Source of the DNA: Kitasatospora purpeofusca
GTDB lineage: Bacteria; Actinomycetota; Actinomycetes; Streptomycetales; Streptomycetaceae
Direction: 5' to 3'
DNA: 64,000 nucleotides
NCBI RefSeq assembly: GCF_000718025.1
Contig: NZ_JODS01000005.1
Span: 124,001-188,000 of the forward strand
Each line of letters starts with the position of its first letter. The stretch's first letter is position 1. The notes under the pieces were generated by a model that saw only the letters and a program-made list of their open reading frames with translations, made no database searches and was not told where the DNA came from. A program made the position numbers and the translations under genes. Below are positions 10,029 to 17,931 of this stretch, one piece after another.

Positions 10029-13000
10029 TCAGCGGACGGTGACCCTGAGGTTGGCGAGCAGGGTGGTGCCGTCGGCGGAGGTGGCGAGGACGCGGCCCGA
10101 GCGGTGCCAGTAGGTGACGGCGCCGGCGTGGTGGCGCACCCCGATCCGGTCGCCGGCCGCGTTCGGCACCAGGACGGTGGGCCCGGGCTCGGAGCACGGG
10201 CCGGTCCCGGCGTACGCGCGCAGGCCGGTGCCGTCGGGGGTCGGCACGGTGAGTGCCCAGTGGTCCCCGTCGGCGGCCGGGCCGAGCATGGCCCGTCCGT
10301 CCACGGTCAGTTCGGCCTCCGGAAGGTCGGCGGTCCAGCGCAGCACGGTCCGGTCCTCGGAGGCGATGCCACCGTCGGGGTCCAGCAGTCCGGCGGGCAG
10401 CGGCTCGACCGTGAGCAGGCCGCCGGCGGCGAGCACGACCGGGTCGGGGGTGTCGGCCGGGTCCGTGCGGGACAGCAGGTCCGTCAGGGCGTCGTCCACC
10501 CGTTGCCGGGCCCGCAGTTCCCAGCCGGGCAGGTCCCAGCGCCACACCTCGGTGAGCGGCGAGCGGGCGGTCGACGGGCTGCGGACGAGCGCCGCGCAGC
10601 CGCCCGCGGTCCGGGTGATGCCGCCCAGCAGCCTTTCCTCGCCGCCGAGTTCGCGCCAGACGGCGACCGGGCGGGGGGCCGTGGTGTCGAGGACGACGAT
10701 GCCGCCGTCCGCCGCGGCGATCAGCCGGTGGCCGTCGTAGGAGGGGGCCAGGTGCCGGGCCCGCAGGGTGGTCCAGGGCCGGACGGTGCGGGTGGCGAGG
10801 TCGAGGTGGGCGAGTCCGAGCAGGTCCGGGCCGTGGTCGGTCACCAGCAGCGCGCCGCCGCCGTGGTCGGCCAGGACCAGGCGGTCGGTGGGGGTGTCCC
10901 AGTGGGCCCGGGTGCGGCCGTCGGGGGCGAGCAGCCGGGCGCCCGCCTGGCCGCAGGCCACCAGCAGGGAGCCGGAGGCGAGCAGTACCGCGTCCAGGAC
11001 CGGCAGGGTGCCCGGCCGGTCCACCGCCGTGTACGCGGGGGCGGCGCCGACGGGCCGGGGCAGCGGCCTCGGGCGGGGCAGGTCGGCGGCGGTCAACGGG
11101 TCGGCGCGGGCGAGCAGTCGGTCGAACAGGGAGTGCTCGGCGACACCGCCGCCGAGGCCTCCGTCGCGGACGGCGGCCCGGGCGGCGGCGGTGGCGAGTT
11201 CGCGGTCGGTGGCCGGGTCGGCGGCGGGCAGGCGGGCGAGGGTGGCGGCCAGCACCGAGCGGCCGGTGGCGTTCGGATCTCCGTCGCCGTCGAGGACGGC
11301 GCGGGCGAGCGCCCGGGTGGCGGACCCGGCCTCCAGGACGAACAGCTGGGGCATGGCGAGCAGGTGGGGCAGGGCCCGTCCCCGGGTGGGGCCGCCGAGG
11401 GCGACCGCGTCCCGCAGGTCGGCGGCGACCGAAGGCCGCAGCGCCTCGTCCGGCCAGGCCGCCTCGACCGCGCCGAGCCGGTCGCCGGCCGCGCGGCAGT
11501 GCTCGGCCCAGGCCGCGCGCAGTGCACGGGCGGCCTGCGGGTCGGTGGCGGCCAGCCGCTCGACGGCGGTGGCGAAGGCACCCCGGCGGTGGGCGGTCCG
11601 CACGGCCCGCGCGCGGTCGCCGGACCGCCACCACAGACGGACCACCAGGTCGGCGGCCAGCTCGCGGCCCTCGGCGAGTTCGGCGGCCTGGGTGAGGCGG
11701 TCGTGCCGTTCGAGCAGGGCGACGGCCTCGGCGGGCGCCGCCAGCAGGTCGGCGAGGACGAAGGCCGCCTCGTCGAACCGGCCCTGCCGCTCCAGCCGCT
11801 CGGCGGCGGCCCGGTAGAGCTCGGTGAGGTGCTGGTGCACGGTGCGACCGGAGAACGCGTTCGTCGCGGCCGGGCCGACGGGGTGCGGGGTGGGGCGCAG
11901 CTGCCCGGCGAAGCGCTTGGGCAGGGCGAGGGAGAACCAGGGGCGCCCGGCCGCCGTGTCGCCGCGCTCCCGGTCGGCCAGCGGGAGGGCGTCGCGCAGG
12001 GCGTCGTCCCAGCGGTGCTGTTCGAAGGCGCGGGTGAGGTCGCGCAGGTAGCGGGCGTGACGATGGTGGAGCAGGTGGGCGGCGGGAGTGCGCAGGGTGA
12101 GCCGGGCCAGCAGGTCGCCGAGCCAGGGGCGGCGGGCCCGGCGCGGGGCAGGGGCGGGAGTGCCACCGGCGGGGGCGGGGGCGGCCGTGGCGGCATGACC
12201 GGTTGTCGCTCCGCCCCCGTCCCGAGCGGCGCGCCGGCCGAAGAGCGCCCCGTAGGCGAGGGCCGCGGCGATCGAGGCGTAGACGATGCCGCCCGGGTCG
12301 ACCTCCAGGTTCTTGAGCAGGCCGAGGCCGAAGAGCACCACGAACAGCAGGGGCACCACCATCAGCAGGACGACGACGACCACCGCGTGGCGGGGGCCGA
12401 GGGCGATCGGCCGGGCCGTCTGCCACCAGGCGGCGCCGCTGCCGGTACGCCCGCCGGACGGACGGTCGGACGGCCGCCGGGCTCGGCGGCCGCGGGCGGA
12501 CCGCGTCTCGGCGGTCAGCCGCCGGGCCCGCTCGGAGCTCGGCCCGATACCCGCCGCCGCCCTCAGGTCCGGCCGGGCGACGGCCGGCACCGAGTCCTCG
12601 ACGGGCGGCGCCTCGGGCGCCGGGGCCGCGCCGAGCGGACGCGGCCGGTGCAGGGCGAGGCCGCTCGGGTCGAGCCAGTCGGCGGGGTCCAACGCGGGCA
12701 GTTCGCCGACGATCCGGGTGACCGTCGCTCCGCCCTCCGTCAGCACGAGCCGGCCGTCGGCGGTGACCGCGGCGGAGCGGGGACCGGGACCGGGCGCGCC
12801 CGTCGGCGCCCCGTGCCCGGTGCGCTCCAGCGGAAGCCCGGGCGCCAGGTCCGCCCGGGTGCGAACCGGTTCGGGCAGCAGCAGGAGCCAGCGGCCGTCG
12901 GGCAGTTCGCACAGCCGCGCGTCCGCACGCCAAAGGTCGAGGACACGCTCGGCGGCCTCCGGCACACCGATCAGCGGCACGTCGAGCACGAAGCCGACGG

Positions 13001-13040
13001 CGGGGACGGTCCCGCCGACACTCCCGGTGGGGGCGTTCAC
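10029..13040 (-). CDS. bpX6-type N-terminal domain / membrane / beta-propeller protein of MoxR-vWA ternary system
   Basis: A 1003-residue protein. The N-terminal ~110 residues (motifs LDVPLIGVPEA and LPDGRWLLLLPEP) look like the bpX6 domain of MoxR-vWA-beta-propeller ternary systems. Two hydrophobic segments follow (about residues 216-267, VVVVVLLMVVPLLFVV and an alanine-rich helix), then an alpha-helical repeat region, then a C-terminal beta-propeller-like half (about 680-1003) with repeated hydrophobic strands such as GGGALLVTD and GGIVVLD. The family is predicted to act as sensor/effector scaffolding for a MoxR ATPase. Start GTG 13040 formed a GTGA overlap with the upstream vWA gene before the TnpB element landed between them. 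The gene now begins directly at the element's left end, with CCTGGGAGAACAAAG upstream, so the element may supply its ribosome site. The domain name is from memory; the overall architecture is clear. Confidence 0.8.
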   Translation of the reverse strand: MNAPTGSVGGTVPAVGFVLDVPLIGVPEAAERVLDLWRADARLCELPDGRWLLLLPEPVRTRADLAPGLPLERTGHGAPTGAPGPGPRSAAVTADGRLVLTEGGATVTRIVGELPALDPADWLDPSGLALHRPRPLGAAPAPEAPPVEDSVPAVARPDLRAAAGIGPSSERARRLTAETRSARGRRARRPSDRPSGGRTGSGAAWWQTARPIALGPRHAVVVVVLLMVVPLLFVVLFGLGLLKNLEVDPGGIVYASIAAALAYGALFGRRAARDGGGATTGHAATAAPAPAGGTPAPAPRRARRPWLGDLLARLTLRTPAAHLLHHRHARYLRDLTRAFEQHRWDDALRDALPLADRERGDTAAGRPWFSLALPKRFAGQLRPTPHPVGPAATNAFSGRTVHQHLTELYRAAAERLERQGRFDEAAFVLADLLAAPAEAVALLERHDRLTQAAELAEGRELAADLVVRLWWRSGDRARAVRTAHRRGAFATAVERLAATDPQAARALRAAWAEHCRAAGDRLGAVEAAWPDEALRPSVAADLRDAVALGGPTRGRALPHLLAMPQLFVLEAGSATRALARAVLDGDGDPNATGRSVLAATLARLPAADPATDRELATAAARAAVRDGGLGGGVAEHSLFDRLLARADPLTAADLPRPRPLPRPVGAAPAYTAVDRPGTLPVLDAVLLASGSLLVACGQAGARLLAPDGRTRAHWDTPTDRLVLADHGGGALLVTDHGPDLLGLAHLDLATRTVRPWTTLRARHLAPSYDGHRLIAAADGGIVVLDTTAPRPVAVWRELGGEERLLGGITRTAGGCAALVRSPSTARSPLTEVWRWDLPGWELRARQRVDDALTDLLSRTDPADTPDPVVLAAGGLLTVEPLPAGLLDPDGGIASEDRTVLRWTADLPEAELTVDGRAMLGPAADGDHWALTVPTPDGTGLRAYAGTGPCSEPGPTVLVPNAAGDRIGVRHHAGAVTYWHRSGRVLATSADGTTLLANLRVTVR

Positions 13041-13058
13041 CTTTGTTCTCCCAGGATG

Positions 13059-13078
13059 CCCCCGGCTTTGGCCGGGGG
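13059..13078. repeat. Left-end subterminal hairpin of the IS605-family element
   Basis: An 8-bp perfect stem, CCCCCGGC / GCCGGGGG, with TTTG loop, 18 bases inside the predicted left boundary. Subterminal imperfect palindromes are what the TnpA Y1 transposase recognises in this family. Confidence 0.75.
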
Positions 13079-13174
13079 AGGAATGGGTCCTTGGCTCGGA
13101 GCCGTGAAGCGGCGGAGCGAGCTTCGGAGGTTTGGACGTGAGCCGTTGTCAGTGGCTCTCGGTAGGTTGATCCC

Positions 13175-14446
13175 GTGCACCTTCGGTACTCCTATCGGCT
13201 TTACCCGACGGCGGGTCAGCGACAAGCGCTGGCGCGGACGTTCGGGTGCGCGCGGGTGGTGTACAACGACGCCTTGGCAGCGCGGAAGCAGGCCCGTAAG
13301 GACGGCCTGCCGTATCCCAGGAGCGCCGACCTCCAGAAACTGGTCATCACCGGGGCGAAGCGCACGGCCGAGCGGGCGTGGCTCGCGTCGGTCGGTGTCG
13401 ATCCGCTGATCCAGTCCCTGCGAGATCTGGACACGGCGTACCGGAACTTCTTCGACTCCGTGTCCGGCAAGCGGGCCGGGCGGCAGGTGGGGCTGCCCCG
13501 GTTCAAGTCCAAGCGGGACAACCGGCAGTCCCTTCGGTTCACCCGTAACGGATTCCGCATCCGGGGCAACGGGAAGCTGAACCTCGCCAAGATCGGTGAC
13601 GTACGGGTGAAGTGGTCGCGGGCACTGCCCGCCGACCCGTCGTCCGTGACGGTGGTCCTGGACCCGTCCGGCCGGTACCACGCCAGCTTCGTCGTGGACG
13701 TCGAACCGCAGCACCTGGCCCCCCTGGACACCGAGGTGGGGATCGACCTCGGGCTGACCACCTACGCCGTGCTGTCCGACGGCACCGTGATCGACAACCC
13801 CCGCTTCCTGCGGAAGGCCGAGAAGAAGCTCAAGGCCGCGCAGCGCGCCCTGTCCCGCAAGGCCAGGGGCAGCAAGAACCGGGCGAAGGCCCGACGCAAG
13901 GTCGCCAAGGCACACGCCAAGGTGGCCGACACCCGCATGGACTGGGCACAGAAGCAGACGACCAGGATCATCCGCGAAACCCAAGCGGTGTACCTGGAGG
14001 ACCTGAACGTGCGCGGCCTCGCCCGTACGCGCCTGGCCAAGTCCGTGCACGACGCCGGATGGTCCACCTTCCGACGGCTGCTCGAAGAGAAAGCGGCCCG
14101 CTACGGCAGGCACGTCGGCATCATCGGCCGGTACGAACCCACGTCGCAGGTGTGTTCCACCTGCGGGGTCCTGGACGGACCCAAGCCGTTGAGCGTGCGC
14201 ACGTGGACGTGCGGCGCGTGCGGCACCTGCCATGACCGTGACCTCAATGCTGCTCGAAACATCCTGGCCGCCGGACGGGCGGACAGGCTAAACGCCTGCG
14301 GAGGGCCGGTAAGACCTGGCGTGGCAATCCCACGCCGGGCACACCCCGTTGAACAGGAACCCACCGGAACGCCGACCGCACCGGGCGCAAGCCCCGTGCC
14401 GCAGGCGCGGCCGGAATCCCCGTGCTTTAGCACGGGGAGGAAGTCA
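13175..14446 (+). CDS. tnpB: TnpB RNA-guided nuclease (IS1341-type), no stop codon inside the element
   Basis: Starts at GTG 13175. The N-terminal helical TnpB/OrfB_IS605 domain (YPTAGQ, FGCARVVYN) is followed by the split RuvC site: D191 (GIDLGLTT), E275 (YLEDLNV) and D356 in HDRDLNAARN. A zinc ribbon C327-x2-C330 ... C346-x2-C349 lies between the last two. Catalytic and zinc residues are all intact, so the nuclease looks functional. TnpB is an ancestor of Cas12 that cuts DNA next to a TAM using an RNA from the element's right end, favouring element retention. Oddity: the frame has no stop before the element ends (14447) and stays open through host DNA to 16375, antisense to the vWA gene. 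The end given here is the element boundary. The C-terminal ~65 residues after NACGG are low complexity and overlap the predicted guide RNA. Confidence 0.88.
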
Positions 14447-14447
14447 A
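14250..14447 (+). ncRNA. Predicted omega RNA (reRNA) of TnpB
   Basis: In characterised IS200/IS605 elements the TnpB guide RNA overlaps the 3' end of tnpB and the right-end hairpins, and its guide is the host sequence just past the end. Here the last ~200 bases hold a low-complexity tnpB tail, a GCGTGGCAATCCCACGC hairpin at about 14318-14334 and the terminal CCCCGTGC...GCACGGGG hairpin. The guide would begin at 14448 (TCGTTGCTTCCGATCACA). The 5' boundary is a guess. Confidence 0.45.
14418..14437. repeat. Right-end hairpin of the IS605-family element
   Basis: An 8-bp perfect stem CCCCGTGC / GCACGGGG with TTTA loop, ten bases before the TCAA end. It is both a transposition end and the scaffold end of the predicted omega RNA. 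Confidence 0.75.
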
Positions 14448-16177
14448 TCGTTGCTTCCGATCACATGGTGGATCCGGCCGGTGGTGGCGTCGCCGACCAC
14501 GACCCGGCCGGGCGAGAACTCGCTCGCGATCAGCGGTTCGGTGGGGTGCACGGCCGGTGGGGCGGTGCCGCCGGAGAACCGGCTCAGGGTGCGGGTGCTG
14601 TTGTACCGGATCGCCCGCACCATCCGGCTGTCGGGGGCCCAGGTGATCAGCACCGGCTCGCGCCGGTCGTGGACCAGGCCGACCACCTGGGCGTTCTCCC
14701 GGAACGACAGCCGTCGATCCTCGCCGAGCCGGGTCCGGACGTACCAGAGCCTGCCGTCCTCGGACCAGGCGGCCGTGCCGCCCGCGTGCACCAGGTGCCG
14801 GGCCAGCCGCTCGCCGGGCTGCGGCGCCCGCTCCAACAGCCTTGGCTCGCGGTGCCGTTCGAAGCCGTGCGGGCCCTCCGCGCGCCGGTCGACCGGGCCG
14901 TCGTCGGTGACGGCACCGTCGGGCGCGATCCGGCGCCAGCGGCCGGCGACCGGGACGAGCAGGTCGTCCCCGGAGCGCAGCAGCGGCAGCAAGGGACGGC
15001 TCGCCAGCGCCTCCGCGACCGTCCCGTCGAGGCCGAGGAAGGCCGGGTCGACGGCGAACTCCGCGGCCCCGCCGACCTGTCGGCCGCTGACGTACCGGAG
15101 CACCCGGCCCCGGTGGAGGTGCAGGGCGAACAGCCTGCGGCCGGTCCGGCCTGCGGCGATCACCTGGCCGTTCAGGTGGTGCGCCTTGGTCCGGGTGACG
15201 GCGTCGTGCTTGTGTTCGGTCAGGCGCACGTCCGTGGCGAGCAGGGTCCCCTCGCGCCGGCCCCGGGTGAGCAGAACGGTCGCATCGGTGGTGAAGGCGG
15301 GCAGGGCCCGGCCGGGCGGGCCGGCCGCGTCGGCGGGCGCCGGGACGAGCACCGGCCCGGTCCGCCGGAACTCCGCGCCGCGCAGCGCCCGGACGGCGAT
15401 GTCGGCTGCGGGCAGCGGCAGTTCGACCTCGGTGCGGTCGAGGCGGACGGTGACGTGGGTGGCGCCGGCCGGGCCCCAGCGGGCCACCTCGGTGGCGAGG
15501 ACGCGAGGCGTGCCGGAGGCTCCACCCGCTGCCGCAGCGGGACCGGGCGGCAGGTCCGGGAGCCTTTCGGCGAGCCGGGGCGAGGTGAGCAGCCAGACGC
15601 GGTCGGCGGCGTCCAGGTCGGCGGTGGCCTCCCGCACCTGCTCGGCGGTCGGTTCGGCGGGGCGCCGGGCCGCGAGCCAGGAGGGCAGCAGGTCGGCGGG
15701 GTCGCCGGAGAGCCACCGGCCGGGCGGGTCGCCGAGCACTCCCACCAGCAGTTCGCTGCCGCGGGCGGCGGCCCGGCGGTGCAGCACCAGCAGCGCGGCC
15801 AGTTGGACCAGTCGGCCGGCTCCGGCCTGGGACGGGCCGGCGTCGACCAGGACGACCGTCCGGCCGCGTGCGGCGGTACTGCGGAACTCGGGTGCGAGGT
15901 AGAGGAGTTCGCGGTCGACGAAGCGGCGCAGGAACTCGTCGGGGTGTTCCTCGGCGAGCAGCCATTCGGCGGGCAGCAGTTGCTCCGGCCGGCCGGAGCG
16001 GCCGATCCCGCCCGTCCCGTCCGGCTCCCCCGGTCCGTCGGTCACCGGCTCGCGGATACCGACCAGTTGGTCCAGGCGTCGCAGCAACGGCCCCAGGGCG
16101 ACTGCGAGTTCGGGGCTCAGCGCGGAGAGCGCCCCGGCCCAGGGGGCGAGGGCGGCGGGCAGCCGGGCGGCGCTCAT
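14444..16177 (-). CDS. vWA-like / beta-propeller protein of MoxR ternary system
   Basis: A 577-residue protein starting at ATG 16177, which overlaps the stop of the preceding gene (ATGA). About residues 100-190 look like a vWA fold: a hydrophobic strand ending in VDAGPS (DxGxS metal-site-like motif), a second strand LLVGVLG and a later strand RVWLLTSP. The C-terminal half (about 230-577) is a run of beta-strand blades resembling a beta-propeller (RRLFALHLHRGRVLRYVSG, LVPVAGRWRRIAPDG). The vWA domain is expected to be the MoxR partner or substrate adaptor. The present stop TGA (14446-14444) is supplied by the TCAA end of the TnpB element. Without it the gene would end AAC GAG TGA, changing only the last residue (Asp for Glu). 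The protein is therefore essentially unharmed by the insertion. Confidence 0.8.
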   Translation of the reverse strand: MSAARLPAALAPWAGALSALSPELAVALGPLLRRLDQLVGIREPVTDGPGEPDGTGGIGRSGRPEQLLPAEWLLAEEHPDEFLRRFVDRELLYLAPEFRSTAARGRTVVLVDAGPSQAGAGRLVQLAALLVLHRRAAARGSELLVGVLGDPPGRWLSGDPADLLPSWLAARRPAEPTAEQVREATADLDAADRVWLLTSPRLAERLPDLPPGPAAAAGGASGTPRVLATEVARWGPAGATHVTVRLDRTEVELPLPAADIAVRALRGAEFRRTGPVLVPAPADAAGPPGRALPAFTTDATVLLTRGRREGTLLATDVRLTEHKHDAVTRTKAHHLNGQVIAAGRTGRRLFALHLHRGRVLRYVSGRQVGGAAEFAVDPAFLGLDGTVAEALASRPLLPLLRSGDDLLVPVAGRWRRIAPDGAVTDDGPVDRRAEGPHGFERHREPRLLERAPQPGERLARHLVHAGGTAAWSEDGRLWYVRTRLGEDRRLSFRENAQVVGLVHDRREPVLITWAPDSRMVRAIRYNSTRTLSRFSGGTAPPAVHPTEPLIASEFSPGRVVVGDATTGRIHHVIGSND

Positions 16178-16605
16178 CGTCCGGCCCGCCGGGTCAGGGG
16201 CGTGAGGGCGTCCGGGTCGGTGGCGGCGGCCGGCGGTGCGGCCACCAGGGCGTGCCCGGGGACGAGCAGGCAGAGTTCGCCGGGCCGGGCGCCGAGGGCG
16301 GCCCGCCAGAGGGCCGCGGCGGGCCGGGGGCGGGCGGTGGTCGGGACGAGCAACTCCCCGTCGTGGCCGAGGTAGTGGGCGCCGTCCGCCCACGGGAGGT
16401 CGGCCTCGGCGCCGAGCACGAGCAGGGTGGTGTCGTCGGCGAGCACGCCGAGCCGGGCGCCGTCCGTGAGGCGGTCCCGGGTGGCGGCGGCCAGGGCCGG
16501 GACGGCGTCGCCGATCGCGAACACGGCGGCGGCGGTCAGCGGGGGCTCGCGGCGCTCCCAGGTGAGCGCCGCGGCGGGTGGTGGGGTCGGTTCGGCGGTG
16601 GTCAC
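16174..16605 (-). CDS. bpX5-like small protein of MoxR ternary system
   Basis: A 143-residue protein starting at GTG 16605, which forms a GTGA overlap with the MoxR stop. Its own stop overlaps the next ATG. Visible motifs are WERREPPLTAAAVFA near the N-terminus, LLVLGAEADLPWADG in the middle and LLVPGHALVAAPP near the C-terminus. These fit the small bpX5-type partner found between MoxR and vWA genes in ternary systems. It has no signal peptide or membrane segment. The exact bpX subfamily is from memory and should be treated as provisional; the position and coupling in the operon are clear. Confidence 0.68.
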   Translation of the reverse strand: MTTAEPTPPPAAALTWERREPPLTAAAVFAIGDAVPALAAATRDRLTDGARLGVLADDTTLLVLGAEADLPWADGAHYLGHDGELLVPTTARPRPAAALWRAALGARPGELCLLVPGHALVAAPPAAATDPDALTPLTRRAGR

Positions 16606-17795
16606 GAGGGTGCGACCGCCGTGACGAGCTCGGCGCGTATGCCGACCAGGGCGGCGGGCAGGTCGGCCGGGGCGAAGCCGGCGTCGATCTCGCGCAGCGC
16701 GGCCTCCAGGCGCAGCCGGGAGTCGCGGCCCTCGGGCAGGCCGCGGTGGTCGGCGAGCAGCGCGGCGCCGGTGCGGGCGAGTCGTTCGGCGCGGGCGGCC
16801 GAGCTGCGCGAGAGCTCCTCGGCGGCGTGGGTGAGGCTCTGGTTGGCGGCCTTCCCGATCAGGTCGCCGAGGGTGTCGCGGGCCAGCGCCTGGGTGTCGG
16901 CGGTGGAGGCGACCAGCGGCAGCACCCACAGGTCGCGCGCGGTGGCGACGGTCCGGCCGTCCAGGACGGCGGCGGCCGCGACCAGGCGCTGGGAGCGGAC
17001 GGCCCGCCGGTCGCCGACGGGCACCCCGGCGGCGCGCAGCCGGCGCAGCGCGGAGGCGAGCAGCGGGGTGACGCCGTCGAGTTCGCAGTCCCGCGCGGCG
17101 GCGGCGAGCCGGTCGAGCGCGCCGAGCCGGCCGTCCGGGTCGGTCGGGCCGCCCCCGTCAAGCGCTACCGGGGCCGGGGCCGGTCGGCGGCCGGCCTCCA
17201 GAAGCTCCTCCAGCCGGGCGTCCGCCACCGGGTCCACGAAGACCCGGGCGAGGAACCGGTCGGCGAACGCGGCCAGCGCCGGGTCCTCCGGCAGGTGGTT
17301 GGCGGCGCCGACACAGACCCGCAGCGGGCTGGCCAGGGCGGTGCCGCCGCGCCGGAACACCCGCTCGTTGAGCAGGCCCAGCAGGGTGTTGAGGACGGCG
17401 GTGGAGCCGAGGAACACTTCGTCGAGGAAGGCGATGTCCGCCTCGGGCAGCATGCCTGCGGTCTCGAACTCGACCCGGCCCTCGCGCAGGCTGCGCAGGT
17501 CGACCGGGCCGAACAGCTCGTTGGGCTCGGTGAACCGGCCCAGCAGGTACTCGAAGTACCGGCCGCCGAGCTGTCCGGCCACCCGCCGCACGGCCTCCGA
17601 CTTGGCGGTGCCGGGCGGTCCGACGACGAGCAGGTGCTCCCCGGCGACCGCGCAGAGCGCCACCACCTCGGCGACCGTCTCCCGGTCGACCAGGCCGCGA
17701 CCGGCGGCGGCCACGACGCCCGCGATCAGCTCGGCGTCCTGGCGGAGCACTGCGGGAGGGGCCTCGGCGGGAGTGCTGGTGTCGGTCACAAGCAC
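16602..17795 (-). CDS. MoxR-family AAA+ ATPase
   Basis: A 397-residue MoxR ATPase. Walker A is GPPGTAKS (residues 59-66); Walker B is IAFLDE (121-126) in the context ADIAFLDEVFLG. The MoxR-typical NELFGPVD lies at 92-99, NTLLGLLNER follows Walker B, and the sensor-1 region is VGAANHLPED. The C-terminal half carries the helical lid. MoxR ATPases act as chaperone-like remodellers with vWA partners. This is the first gene of the operon and is followed by the bpX5-like gene with a 4-base GTGA overlap. Start GTG 17795 is the longest; GTG 17789 is an alternative. Confidence 0.88.
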   Translation of the reverse strand: MLVTDTSTPAEAPPAVLRQDAELIAGVVAAAGRGLVDRETVAEVVALCAVAGEHLLVVGPPGTAKSEAVRRVAGQLGGRYFEYLLGRFTEPNELFGPVDLRSLREGRVEFETAGMLPEADIAFLDEVFLGSTAVLNTLLGLLNERVFRRGGTALASPLRVCVGAANHLPEDPALAAFADRFLARVFVDPVADARLEELLEAGRRPAPAPVALDGGGPTDPDGRLGALDRLAAAARDCELDGVTPLLASALRRLRAAGVPVGDRRAVRSQRLVAAAAVLDGRTVATARDLWVLPLVASTADTQALARDTLGDLIGKAANQSLTHAAEELSRSSAARAERLARTGAALLADHRGLPEGRDSRLRLEAALREIDAGFAPADLPAALVGIRAELVTAVAPS

Positions 17796-17890
17796 GGGAT
17801 TCTAGGGCCGCCGGACCGGCCACCACCAGCGGGTTTCCGCCGGGTCCCACGCCGCTCCGGGCCCGCTCCCGCCCCGCCCGCGCGCCGCTC

Positions 17891-17915
17891 CGGGCCCGCG
17901 GCGGCCGCGGGCCCG
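17891..17915. terminator. Strong GC hairpin between lectin gene and MoxR operon
   Basis: An 11-bp perfect stem CGGGCCCGCGG / CCGCGGGCCCG with a 3-base loop, 17 bases past the stop of the lectin-like gene and about 95 bases before the MoxR start. No U-tract follows, as is usual in streptomycetes. Confidence 0.55.
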
Positions 17916-17931
17916 GACCTCCGGCAAGGTG

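Larger units (their letters stand above)
13041..14447 (+). mobile_element. IS200/IS605-family, TnpB-only (IS1341-type) element
   Basis: The element contains a single tnpB gene flanked by subterminal hairpins instead of terminal inverted repeats. The left hairpin is CCCCCGGC-TTTG-GCCGGGGG at 13059-13078. The right hairpin is CCCCGTGC-TTTA-GCACGGGG at 14418-14437, followed by AGGAAG and the TCAA typical of IS605-family right ends (14444-14447). The left flank is TTCAC (13036-13040), which would be the target/TAM. Deleting 13041-14447 rejoins the flanks and restores a perfect GTGA stop/start overlap between two operon genes, which fixes both boundaries. No target duplication is seen, as expected for this family. 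No tnpA is present, so movement would need a TnpA in trans. Confidence 0.88.

Noticed and set aside
14444..16375. Plus-strand continuation of tnpB as a true fusion gene
   Set aside because: The sequence after the element end is the complement of the vWA gene and has no protein-like character; treated as read-through only.
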